Source: Verrucomicrobiota bacterium
GTDB lineage: Bacteria; Verrucomicrobiota; Verrucomicrobiia; Verrucomicrobiales; Akkermansiaceae
Reading direction: 5' to 3'
Assembly (NCBI GenBank): GCA_030835305.1
Contig: JAURPJ010000053.1
Span: 26,941-90,940 of the forward strand
DNA: 64,000 bases
The notes below the pieces were generated by a model, which was not told the DNA's origin, ran no database searches, and was given only the letters and a program-made list of their open reading frames with translations. Positions 9,184 through 18,098 of this stretch are shown piece by piece (positions within the stretch are counted from its first letter, which is position 1; each line of letters opens with the position of its first letter). The translations under genes were made by a program, and so were the position numbers.

Positions 9184-12100
9184 ATGAAACGCTTTCTTGC
9201 CGGATTCATTCTCATCACTTTTTCCATTTTGGGTGTCTGGCTTCTTCCCGCCCGCGATCGAAAGAACACCTCTGGTGACCAGTCAGCCCCTCTCCCCGCC
9301 AAAGTGGGCCATCCCTCCTTTCTCAGCCCTCACTTCAGGCCTATCGTCCTCCACCACAACCGCCTCTTCGTCGCCAACACCCCGGCCGATACCGTTGACG
9401 TCTTTGACGCAAATTCAAACAAACTCCTCACGCGCATCCCCGTTGGCACCGACCCCATCAGCATCGCGATCCGACCCGACGGCCTCGAGGCCTGGGTCAG
9501 CAACCACATCTCGGATTCCATCAGCGTCATCGACACCGATCCCGGGAGCCCAACGCATCTCCACGTCATCGACACCGTGCAAGACATGGATCTCGAAAAA
9601 CGTTCCACCAATTTCGACGAGCCCGTCGGCATCGCCTTTGGCAGCAATCAAAAAGCCTACGTCGCCCTCTCGTCAGAAAACAAAATCGCAGTCATCGACG
9701 TCGCCTCCCGTAAGGTCACCAGGCACCTCTCCATCCCCGCCCAGGATCCCCGCGCCATCACCGTCCGAAATGGAAAACTCTACGTTGTCCCCTTCGAATC
9801 CAACAACAAGACCCAGCTCTCCGGCGGGTCTAAAATTGATGGCGACCTCGTCACCTTCAACGCCCACGAACACTCCATCGCCCATAACAACGTCCTCTCA
9901 CTTGGACACGTCGTCGACATCGTCAAACACCCCGACGTCCCCGACAAAGACCTCTTCGTTTTCGACACCGAAACCGATCAACTCATCGAAACCGTCGAGA
10001 CCCTTGGCACGCTTCTTTACGGCCTCGCTGTCGACTCAAAAGGCTCCGTCTTCGTCGCCCAAACCGACGCACGCAATCACATCAATGGACGCTCCGGAAC
10101 GAAAAAACACGGACTCGCCCAACTCCAAAACCGTGCCTTTCTCAACCAAATCACCCGGGTCGATTTTGAAAAAGATACCGCCAAGGATTCAAGCATCATC
10201 AACCTCGAACCTCTTCCCTCCGAAAAGATTATTCCACAGGAAGCCTTCGCCACGCCCTTCGCCATCGAGATCAGTCCCGACGACAAAACTCTCATCGCCA
10301 CCGCCGCCAGCTCGGACAAGGTTTTTACCGTCGACACCGCCAGCGGCAAAGTCATGGGTCACGTCAGAGTGGGTTCCGTCCCCCGGGGCATCGCCCTCCG
10401 ATCCAGCGAAAACGGCACACCCTCTCAAGCCTGGATTCTCAATGCCGTGGAAAACTCCGTGTCACTCGTCGATCTCTCCAATCTGCAAAAACCTGTCGTA
10501 AAATCCACCACCCGGCTCGACGACCCCACCCCCGCCCCCTTCAAGCGCGGCCGCATCGCCTTCAATAACGCCAACGCCTCCAGCACCCGAACCTTCTCCT
10601 GTGCCAGCTGCCACCCGGATGGACACACCGACCAACTTCTCTGGGTTCTCAAAACACCCATTGTTTCCGGTGGCAACCAAATCCAGCCTCGCTCCACCAT
10701 GCCGCTTCGCGGACTTCGTGACACCGAGCCCTTCCACTGGGACGGCATTCCCGGCGATCCCTATGGCGGAAACAACAGTGCCAATGTCCGCGGTCACATC
10801 CCACCAAATGTCGACGGCTCCAGCCCCGATAATGCCCTTCGCCATGTCGTCGACGGCGCTCTAAAATCCACCATGGCCCTCGGCGATACCGCCACCGGCA
10901 GGGGCGACCTGCTCGACCGGAACGAGCGCTACTACATGACACGCTTTCTCCTCGCCATCCCCTATCCTCCTGCCCAAAAGCGAGCCTACACCAACGTCCT
11001 CTCAAAGCGCGCCGAAGACGGGTTCAAACTGTTCAACATTAAAGGTAACCACGAAGGCAAACCACAACCCAACGTGTGCGGCGACTGCCACCGCATGCCT
11101 TTCCTCGTTTCAACCAACACCCCGGGCACCGGAATGGATGCACCAACCTGGCGGGGAGCCTACGATCGCTTCCTCATCCTTCCACAAGGCCGGCTCAACA
11201 TCATCAACTTCGATTTTTACCGCAAAATCGCCGAAAAAGGGATTCCCGAGAAGGACCTCTGGCGCGTTTCCTGGCTAAGCAAACCCCGCTTCGACCCCGT
11301 CTGGGAAATGGTCCTGGAAGGCAGCACCGGCTACTCCGGCACCTTCGCCAGACAGCTCACCCTCAACCGGAAAACCGCCAGACAAGACCTCACCCGGGAC
11401 CTCCTCCCCGCCCTCGAGGCCTCCGCCTCCGAGGAAGCTGTCGTCCTGCAAGTCGATGCCCTCCTCGATGGACAAGATCTCACCCTGCAATTTCAAAACA
11501 GTCGCTACATCCAAATCGACGGGACCCGTCAGGGATTCACTCGCGACCAATTAATCTCTCTCGCACAAGAGGGGAAATTCCTCGGAACCTTCACCGCCCG
11601 CCACGGAGCCCACTCCGGTTTCTTCATCCCTCAACCCGCCCTCTGGACCCTCAGCCCCATTCACGAGCAAAGCGGCCGACAGCAATTCCCGATTCTCGCA
11701 GACGGAAACCAAACCATGACCGTGAATGCCCGGCACGTCACCGAAGACGCCCATGTCATCATCAACGGTCGCCGTGCCCAAGCTTCGATCAAGAAAGGCA
11801 CGGCTGAAACCATTGCCATCACCCTCGACTCACTTCCCCCCAACGGCCTTCACTTTCTTCAAATCCAGAACGCCCAGGGACTCTTCAGTAACGACTTCAT
11901 TTTCCACGTTGCCGAAAAAGCAGAAGACGTCAGAACCTCTCCCGGAAGCGACCCCGACCAACTCCGAAACCTTCTCGAAAGATCCATCGCCAGCGGCAGT
12001 CTCACGCGGGTCAAAAGGCAGCTCCAACTCGGCGCTTCCGTCAATCGACTCCATCAGGAAAATGGCATGACGCCTCTCGCGAGCGCATCTCTTCATGGAC

Positions 12101-12423
12101 ATCCGAAAATTGTTACCCTTCTTCTCGAGCACAAGGCAGACATCAAAAAGCCCAACCGCGATGGTAACACCGCCCTCCACACCGCCGCCTTCATGTGTCG
12201 CAGCGGAATCGTCAAAACCCTTCTCGAAAACGGAGCCCCCGCCACCCTGCGCAACCATCGACGTGAATTGCTCATCGATGTCGTCTCCGGGGACTGGAGT
12301 AGACCTCTTGGTGACCTCTATCGATTTCTAAATACCTTCGTCGCCAACAAAACCAAGCTCGAGGAATTACCCGCCCAACGGAAAGAGATGACCACCCAAC
12401 TTCGTAATCTTACGGGCGAGTAG
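9184..12423 (+). CDS. Beta-propeller / dihaem cytochrome c / ankyrin exported protein
   Basis: I start this 1079-residue protein at the ATG at 9184, preceded by AAGG, because it gives a clear signal anchor (MKRFLAGFILITFSILGVWL). A longer frame from 9037 would only overlap the sigma gene. Residues 45-430 are a YVTN-type beta-propeller (repeats such as VDVFDANSNKLLTRIPVGTD). Haem-binding motifs are CASCH near 473 and CGDCH near 632, the arrangement of di-haem c proteins. An IPT/TIG-like beta domain follows (about 830-910), then two to three ankyrin repeats near 930-1030. It is presumably periplasmic and redox-active; the electron donor is unknown. It starts 14 nt after the sigma gene, so they are probably co-transcribed. 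Confidence 0.8.
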   Translation: MKRFLAGFILITFSILGVWLLPARDRKNTSGDQSAPLPAKVGHPSFLSPHFRPIVLHHNRLFVANTPADTVDVFDANSNKLLTRIPVGTDPISIAIRPDGLEAWVSNHISDSISVIDTDPGSPTHLHVIDTVQDMDLEKRSTNFDEPVGIAFGSNQKAYVALSSENKIAVIDVASRKVTRHLSIPAQDPRAITVRNGKLYVVPFESNNKTQLSGGSKIDGDLVTFNAHEHSIAHNNVLSLGHVVDIVKHPDVPDKDLFVFDTETDQLIETVETLGTLLYGLAVDSKGSVFVAQTDARNHINGRSGTKKHGLAQLQNRAFLNQITRVDFEKDTAKDSSIINLEPLPSEKIIPQEAFATPFAIEISPDDKTLIATAASSDKVFTVDTASGKVMGHVRVGSVPRGIALRSSENGTPSQAWILNAVENSVSLVDLSNLQKPVVKSTTRLDDPTPAPFKRGRIAFNNANASSTRTFSCASCHPDGHTDQLLWVLKTPIVSGGNQIQPRSTMPLRGLRDTEPFHWDGIPGDPYGGNNSANVRGHIPPNVDGSSPDNALRHVVDGALKSTMALGDTATGRGDLLDRNERYYMTRFLLAIPYPPAQKRAYTNVLSKRAEDGFKLFNIKGNHEGKPQPNVCGDCHRMPFLVSTNTPGTGMDAPTWRGAYDRFLILPQGRLNIINFDFYRKIAEKGIPEKDLWRVSWLSKPRFDPVWEMVLEGSTGYSGTFARQLTLNRKTARQDLTRDLLPALEASASEEAVVLQVDALLDGQDLTLQFQNSRYIQIDGTRQGFTRDQLISLAQEGKFLGTFTARHGAHSGFFIPQPALWTLSPIHEQSGRQQFPILADGNQTMTVNARHVTEDAHVIINGRRAQASIKKGTAETIAITLDSLPPNGLHFLQIQNAQGLFSNDFIFHVAEKAEDVRTSPGSDPDQLRNLLERSIASGSLTRVKRQLQLGASVNRLHQENGMTPLASASLHGHPKIVTLLLEHKADIKKPNRDGNTALHTAAFMCRSGIVKTLLENGAPATLRNHRRELLIDVVSGDWSRPLGDLYRFLNTFVANKTKLEELPAQRKEMTTQLRNLTGE

Positions 12424-12463
12424 TCTTCCGCTTTTCAGCTCAAAACCCCATCTTTCCCAAACC

Positions 12464-13642
12464 GTGAAAAAAAACATGCTTCACCATCTCATTTGGGCAC
12501 TCGTGGCCATCACCACTTTTGTGGTGGGTTCAAAAATCAATTCCTCCAATCCTGAGCAATCTGCCGGAGCAAAAGAGGGCGGGATAAACAGCCCGGGCAA
12601 TCGTCGAGCCGAGACTTCGGGCGAAGACGGCTCAACCCGACGCGCGAAGTCAACCCGTTCCAAATCACGAACCACATCTGAATCGAAAGAGAATGCCCCT
12701 CTCACTGATGAAGGCATTGCCGAACTCGGAGCCATCTTCAAAGAAGGCAACCTCATCGAGCGTAGGCTCGCCTTTGCGGAAATGCTGAAACAACTCACTC
12801 CGGAAAATGCCCGGCAAATGCGCGAGCAGATCGCCCACATGCCACAAGACTCTGCCGAATTCCGCGAGTTCCATTATGCCTGGGGGGCCATTGCCGGAGA
12901 TGAAGCCATCATACACGGGAAGGACACTCCCAAGCGCGATATGGCCGCCGCCCTCGCGGGCTGGGCTTCCGAAGATCCTCAATCAGCCATGGCCTACTTC
13001 GAAAGCCTGACACCCGGGGAACAAAACGACGGCGCCCTCATGAAGTGGGGAGCCGCCTTCGGACTCGCCGACGCCGACCCGCAACTCGCCGCCGAATTCG
13101 CCATCGAACGTTCACAAAACGGTGACAAGGACGCCGGTAAAATGATCCACATCGCCGCCGCTGCCGCTATGAAATTCGGGGACCGCGAAGAGGTCACTCA
13201 ATGGGCCAACAACATCCCAGAGGGAGACCTGCAGAACACCGCCTTTCAAAAAATTGCCGGAGACTTCGCCAAGGAGAATCCAGCCGAGGCGGTCGATTGG
13301 GCCACCAGCCTTCCCGAAGGCGAAGGCAAAAATCACGCCGTTGGAACTTCTTTCCACCACTGGGCCAACCGCGACCCCAGGGAGGCGGCCAGTGCCATCA
13401 ATTCACTCCCCATCAATCAGCAGGATGCCGCGACTTATGGTTACGCCACCAGCGTCGTCCACAAGGAACCTGCTGCCGGAGTCCAGTGGGCCGCCAACAT
13501 CAAGGATCCGAATGATCGCACCAATGCCATGGTCGATACGGGCCGTGTCTTTTACCGCAGAGACCGCGAAGCCGCGCAGGAATGGCTTGCAAACTCCAAC
13601 CTTCCAGAAGAAGCAATCCAGCGAATCACCGGCGAAAAGTAG
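12464..13642 (+). CDS. Membrane-anchored W/A repeat protein, paralogue 1
   Basis: The 392-residue protein starts at GTG and has an N-terminal signal anchor (IWALVAITTFVVGSK, near 9-23), a serine/arginine-rich linker to about residue 75, and then tandem repeats of about 30 residues (LAGWASEDPQSAMAYFESL; DFAKENPAEAVDWATSLPEG). These are the same type as in the C-terminal domain of the sigma factor at 7217. It is a paralogue of the protein at 14126: the anchors, linkers and repeat order match along the whole length. It probably sits at the outer face of the membrane and binds a protein or ligand through the repeats. No enzymatic motif is visible. It follows the cytochrome protein by 40 nt and may belong to the same transcript. 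Confidence 0.7.
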   Translation: MKKNMLHHLIWALVAITTFVVGSKINSSNPEQSAGAKEGGINSPGNRRAETSGEDGSTRRAKSTRSKSRTTSESKENAPLTDEGIAELGAIFKEGNLIERRLAFAEMLKQLTPENARQMREQIAHMPQDSAEFREFHYAWGAIAGDEAIIHGKDTPKRDMAAALAGWASEDPQSAMAYFESLTPGEQNDGALMKWGAAFGLADADPQLAAEFAIERSQNGDKDAGKMIHIAAAAAMKFGDREEVTQWANNIPEGDLQNTAFQKIAGDFAKENPAEAVDWATSLPEGEGKNHAVGTSFHHWANRDPREAASAINSLPINQQDAATYGYATSVVHKEPAAGVQWAANIKDPNDRTNAMVDTGRVFYRRDREAAQEWLANSNLPEEAIQRITGEK

Positions 13643-13689
13643 AACCTCCAAGACCTCTTTGCAGGTCACATATGAGCTAAAGTCCCACA

Positions 13690-14021
13690 ATGATGAAAGT
13701 GAGAATTTTTGTTCCCACCCTTTTCGCGGGCTTCATCCTCGTTTCGTGTGATCAACCACAATCCACACCGTTCCCCCAAGCCACTGCTCCAAAGCAAAGT
13801 GCGACAAACAAGACGCCCCTAGAGAATGGGAGGCATAGGCCAAGTGGGCTGACGAGAAGCATCCCACCGGCGATGGCCAGGGACATCGGCCTGATGTTGG
13901 CTCGGATGAACGGGTATACGCTCTCGGCACCCAACTCGGATTTTCAGACAGCCAAGGACACGGACCTGACATCAAATCCGACGAGTGGCGCCGCGCCGTG
14001 GAGAACAAGTTGCAGCTCTAA
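13690..14021 (+). pseudogene. Broken small lipoprotein gene (frameshift plus amber stop)
   Basis: The ATG at 13690 opens a lipoprotein signal with lipobox FILVSC. Near 13815-13820 the natural reading passes to another frame (REWEA, then a TAG at 13836-13838 that would be CAG in the intact gene, then AKWADEKHPTGDGQGHRPD and on to a TAA at 14019). The second frame reads like genuine protein, rich in charged residues and ending SDEWRRAVENK, while the first frame becomes arginine/serine-rich noise. One frameshift and one nonsense change are needed, so I call it a pseudogene of about 110 codons. No family is recognised. It lies between the two repeat-protein paralogues. Confidence 0.55.
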
Positions 14022-14040
14022 TTCAATAAGAGCTGATAAG

Positions 14041-14066
14041 GAATAAGAGCCATGTCGCTCTTATTC
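14041..14066. repeat. Perfect 10-bp inverted repeat (hairpin)
   Basis: GAATAAGAGC and GCTCTTATTC are separated by the 6-nt loop CATGTC. A third partial copy (AATAAGAGC) lies just upstream at about 14024-14032. There is no T run on either strand, so a classical terminator is unlikely. It may be a transcript-stabilising hairpin or a binding site ahead of the gene at 14126. Confidence 0.6.
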
Positions 14067-14125
14067 GCCTGAAGAAAGAAAGAAGCTGGTTTCCACGTTT
14101 AGAAGCTGGATCCGTTTCTTTTGCC

Positions 14126-15322
14126 ATGAAAAAATCTTACCTTGTTCACGTGTTATGGGCTCTGGTTGCTGTTGCTGCCTTTGCCATCGGTTCCAAAAAA
14201 GCCGGCCCGGCGACCAGTGATGAATCTGCAAGCGCAGAGAGAGGAAGCGCCTCGGGCAGCAGCCTTTCCAGCCGATCAGTCCGAACCAATTCCAGCCGCC
14301 CCGGAAATTCGCGCTCCGTCAACCGGAGTCGTGACATCACCGCGACAGGAGAAACCGGAAGCGGCACACTCTCCGAAAACGAAATCCGCCAAATCGGAAT
14401 CGAGCTCAAAGCAGCCAAAACGCCCCTCGAACGCCGGGAACTTTTCAATCAAATCCTCGCCAACCTGACGCCCGAGAATGCCAAACTCATGCGCGAGCAA
14501 ATCATTCATCTCGACTCGAACAGCTCCGAGTTCCGTGACTTCCATTATCAGTGGGGTGCCATCGCCGGCAAGGAAGCAGTCCTCAATGGAGCTGAAACTC
14601 CCGAGCGGGACATGGCGACCACCCTCGCGGGTTGGACAGCTTCGGACCCCGACGCCGCGCTTGCCTACTTCAACAGCCTTGAGCCCGATGCTCAAAACGG
14701 CAGCGGGATGAAGTGGGGAGCCGTCTACGGATTGATCGATGCCGATCCCAACCTTGCCGTTCGCTTCGCCATGGACCGACAGGAAGCGGGCGATCGCGAA
14801 GCTTCCCGTCTCATGGATCTCGTCACCCGCCAGGTCATTAAGAGCGGAAATCCCGCCGAAGCGGCCAACTGGGCCACCGCCCTGCCCTCCGGAGAAATGC
14901 AGGATGCCGCCATCCGCCGGGTTGCCGAGGAATACGCTGAAGATGATCCGATCGCCGCGCTCGATTGGGCCAACACCCTTCCGCAAGGAAACGGCAAAAA
15001 CCGGGCTATGCGCGAATCCTTTTCCGAATGGGCACGAGCGAATCCACAAGCCGCCGCTGATCGACTTGGCTCAATGAGCGCATCACCTGAACGCGACTCA
15101 GCCACTTATGGCTACGCCACCCGTGTCGCCTGGGAAAATCCCGCCGCGGCAGTCGAGTGGGCCAATACCATTTCCGATGAAGGCACCCGCGCCAACGCCC
15201 TCATGGAAACCGGTCGGGCCTACTTCCGCAAGGAACCTGATGCCGCCAAACAATGGCTCTCCAACAGCGGCCTCAACGAAGAGCAACAAAAGCGCGTCAC
15301 CTCCCGCGACCGACGTCGCTAG
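14126..15322 (+). CDS. Membrane-anchored W/A repeat protein, paralogue 2
   Basis: The 398-residue protein has the same plan as the one at 12464: a signal anchor (VLWALVAVAAFAIGSK near 9-24), a serine/arginine-rich linker (about 30-75), and six to seven repeats of about 30 residues with WA..DP..A..WA..LP (for example VAEEYAEDDPIAALDWANTL). The shared LTPENAK/ARQMREQI segment, the FRDFHYQWGAIAG segment and the C-terminal EAAQEWLANS/DAAKQWLSNS segment show that the two arose by tandem duplication. It is probably anchored in the membrane with the repeats outside. It may interact with the like-folded C-terminus of the sigma factor at 7217 (inference). No catalytic motif was seen. Confidence 0.7.
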   Translation: MKKSYLVHVLWALVAVAAFAIGSKKAGPATSDESASAERGSASGSSLSSRSVRTNSSRPGNSRSVNRSRDITATGETGSGTLSENEIRQIGIELKAAKTPLERRELFNQILANLTPENAKLMREQIIHLDSNSSEFRDFHYQWGAIAGKEAVLNGAETPERDMATTLAGWTASDPDAALAYFNSLEPDAQNGSGMKWGAVYGLIDADPNLAVRFAMDRQEAGDREASRLMDLVTRQVIKSGNPAEAANWATALPSGEMQDAAIRRVAEEYAEDDPIAALDWANTLPQGNGKNRAMRESFSEWARANPQAAADRLGSMSASPERDSATYGYATRVAWENPAAAVEWANTISDEGTRANALMETGRAYFRKEPDAAKQWLSNSGLNEEQQKRVTSRDRRR

Positions 15323-15350
15323 TAAACCGGGCCACGGAACAGACGGCCTC

Positions 15351-17972
15351 TCAAGCTCCCTGGACCGGGAGTGATCTCTCCAAGACTTCTGCGGCTGCGT
15401 TGAGGGAGTCAACCAACTCGGCCACTTCATTTTGGGAATCAGATTTCCGCGTCCCCAAGCGATCAAAAGCAGCCTCGACCTTGGGCAGCGGAAAGCACGA
15501 CAAGGCGGCGGTGAGCCGATGCCTCAGCTTTGCAGACACTTCTTCGATTTGGGCGCTGTGAGCGGAAGTGAGTTCGGCCGCCGCCTCCCGAAATTCCTTT
15601 GCCATCGACTTGGCCAATCTCGCCGCCTTTTCAGGACTACCGGGGTGGACACTCTTCAACTCCGATGAAAAATCAGGCTCAAGACTCCTCTTCAAAATCG
15701 TAAGGACGGCCTCCTTGGTATACGGCTTGAGGAGCACACTCCCGATCCCCGCCTCCTGCGCGCGACCGTCATGTGCTGCCGAAACCTGGGCGGTCACCAA
15801 AACCATGGGAACCCCCGGCATCTCTTCCCGTAATTTTCTGGCCAAGGCCGTACCCGTGATATCGGGCAACTGTAAATCGAGCATGATCAAATCGAAACTC
15901 TCACTACGGGAAAGCTCAATCGCTTCCGCCCCCGTCCCGGCATAGCTCATCTCAAACCCCGTTCCGTCGAGAGTAAACTCCATCACCTCCTGATTCGAAA
16001 TAGTATCCTCAACGTAGAGAATTTTGCGACCTTTCCCAAAACCCCCGCCATCTCCCGCAGCCGTCGCCTCTTTCTTACTTTGATCGTCAGCCAATTCATA
16101 GGGCAAGCAGAACCGAAAAACCGCGCCTCCATCGGGAGGACATTCCAAAGTCAGGGTGCCCTTTTGTTGTTCGATCATTTCACGCGAAACTGAGAGTCCA
16201 AGTCCGGCACCTCCACCACTTCCATCACCCCGACTGTAAAACGGCTCGAAAATATCATCACACTCGCTCCCAGCAATTCCCGGGCCAGAATCGGAAACTG
16301 TTCCTTCCAAAGTCCCGCGGGCATACTTCAACACAAGCTTTACAAAGCCTTCCTCCGTAAATTTGAGGGCATTGTTCAAAAGATTGTTCAGGACCTGTCG
16401 CAAACGAACGGCGTCACCCCGCACCCGCAATACCCCAGGAATTTCAACGACCATTTTCAGATTTTTGCTCATCGCCAGAGGCTTCAGGGCGTCGGTCACC
16501 TCCCTCGCCAACTCCGCTGCATCAAACTCAGACACTTCATAGCGCACTGCACCTTCATGCAACCGGGTGTAGTCCAACGCGGTATTCAAAAGAGTCATCA
16601 AGTTGCTTGTCGATGACTGAAGAGACGCCAAAATCGGCTTCTGCCTGGGTGTGGGGTCGTTTGCTTCAAGTGCCCGGACAAGACCGACGACCGCATTCAT
16701 GGGTGTCCGTATTTCGTGACTCATCACCGCCAAAAAATGCTCCTTTGCCGCCTCCGCCTCCTCGGCACTCTCGCGCGCGCGATGCAGTTCTTCGACATGC
16801 TGGCGAACCTTCGTTGCCATTTCTTCAAAACGCCTGATTGCCACGCCGATCTCATCGCGACGAGGATCACTCATAATCACGACCCCATCGTCGCGTCCGT
16901 CAAAACGCCTCAACGCTTTTGTCAAACGCCCGAGCCTCCGGGAAAAAAACCAGGCAATTACCAAGGCCACAATTGCTCCGCCCAAGACAGCCAGAACGGT
17001 AGTCCACAAACCGCGCACTCCCGCCTTTTCCAACACCGGCCGCCAGGTTTCATCCGCCAACGCAACCCGAAGATCCAACTGCCTCCCAGGCCACAGCCTC
17101 GTGGAAACTTCCCGGGTTGCATAAATCTCCCCACGCCAATGTCCCTTATTCACCGTCACGTCGTGTCCCAGATCAGAAGCAAAAACAGCCTCTTCATTTG
17201 GATTCATGAGAAAATCCCCCTTGCCATCCGAAAGATAAATATTCGCATCAGGAGAGGCTAAATTCCTCAACTCCGAAAACAACAAGCGCATGTCAGCATT
17301 AATAATTAACATCACGCGAGGACCACCTTCAGGCCCGATCCCGATCGCCGAACGCACCGTTGGAAGCTGTGGATCGGTCAACCTGCCAAACTCACGGTTC
17401 AAATTGATTTCCGAAAGATAAACTCCTTCTCCGGGCATCTTCGTAGCCTCCTTAAAATAATCTCTCCCGCCCTTCTCCTGGAGTTGATCCCCCGGCGTGA
17501 CGACAACCAGCCCGTCCCGGCGGTCAAGCCGGACGATCTCACGACCCTCTCCCGGCCCGCCAATCTCCAGCAATCGCATCTGCGTGTAGGTTGGCTTACC
17601 CGCAAACACCGCCCGGAAACTCTCTTCCACAAGCCCACGCCATCTGCGCTCATCAATCGTCCCCCGCGTCTTAAGAAACTCATCAAGAACCGGGGATTGC
17701 GAAATCGAACGGGTATCCTGCCCCAGTGTCTCAAACCATGTCTCGAGACGGATCTCAATCACCCCCGCGTCCTGCGAAACCCTATCCTGCAAAGCTCCCA
17801 CCAGCTGATGCCGGGTATCTCGGTAGGACAACCAACCCGACACCCCCACTGCAGCGCCAAGCACAATAGACAGGACGGCCGCAAATCGCACCGCAAACGA
17901 CTTTCTCCAATTAACTTTAAGCTGATCAACTGATTTCTCCTCCACCGCCGCCCATCCTGCACACTTGTCCAC
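15351..17972 (-). CDS. Hybrid sensor histidine kinase (Cache-HAMP-HisKA-HATPase-REC-HPt-like)
   Basis: The 873-residue membrane kinase has one span near 27-48, an extracytoplasmic Cache-type sensor domain (about 60-320), a second span near 322-344, and a HAMP-like linker to about 400. The HisKA phosphorylation site is FLAVMSHEIRTP with His419. The ATPase domain carries LNNLLNNALKFTEEG (528-542) and DSGPGI (561-566). A receiver domain follows (about 650-760) with phospho-accepting Asp699 in LIMLDLQLP, then a C-terminal helical region (about 780-870) with KLRHRLTAA that could be a degenerate HPt (His818). Such kinases start a phosphorelay to a separate response regulator. The nearest regulator is the LytTR protein at 19739, but the pairing is not shown. 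It converges on the repeat-protein gene. Confidence 0.9.
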   Translation of the reverse strand: MDKCAGWAAVEEKSVDQLKVNWRKSFAVRFAAVLSIVLGAAVGVSGWLSYRDTRHQLVGALQDRVSQDAGVIEIRLETWFETLGQDTRSISQSPVLDEFLKTRGTIDERRWRGLVEESFRAVFAGKPTYTQMRLLEIGGPGEGREIVRLDRRDGLVVVTPGDQLQEKGGRDYFKEATKMPGEGVYLSEINLNREFGRLTDPQLPTVRSAIGIGPEGGPRVMLIINADMRLLFSELRNLASPDANIYLSDGKGDFLMNPNEEAVFASDLGHDVTVNKGHWRGEIYATREVSTRLWPGRQLDLRVALADETWRPVLEKAGVRGLWTTVLAVLGGAIVALVIAWFFSRRLGRLTKALRRFDGRDDGVVIMSDPRRDEIGVAIRRFEEMATKVRQHVEELHRARESAEEAEAAKEHFLAVMSHEIRTPMNAVVGLVRALEANDPTPRQKPILASLQSSTSNLMTLLNTALDYTRLHEGAVRYEVSEFDAAELAREVTDALKPLAMSKNLKMVVEIPGVLRVRGDAVRLRQVLNNLLNNALKFTEEGFVKLVLKYARGTLEGTVSDSGPGIAGSECDDIFEPFYSRGDGSGGGAGLGLSVSREMIEQQKGTLTLECPPDGGAVFRFCLPYELADDQSKKEATAAGDGGGFGKGRKILYVEDTISNQEVMEFTLDGTGFEMSYAGTGAEAIELSRSESFDLIMLDLQLPDITGTALARKLREEMPGVPMVLVTAQVSAAHDGRAQEAGIGSVLLKPYTKEAVLTILKRSLEPDFSSELKSVHPGSPEKAARLAKSMAKEFREAAAELTSAHSAQIEEVSAKLRHRLTAALSCFPLPKVEAAFDRLGTRKSDSQNEVAELVDSLNAAAEVLERSLPVQGA

Positions 17973-18098
17973 CGTATGGCAATTTTCAGATCGTTGGAAC
18001 GATTCATCCTCCCAAGAAACTCATTCATCCGCTCAAAGGGAACATCCATCCATCGATGCGTGCCCTCGACCACCAAATCAGGGTAATTATGGGGCGCT

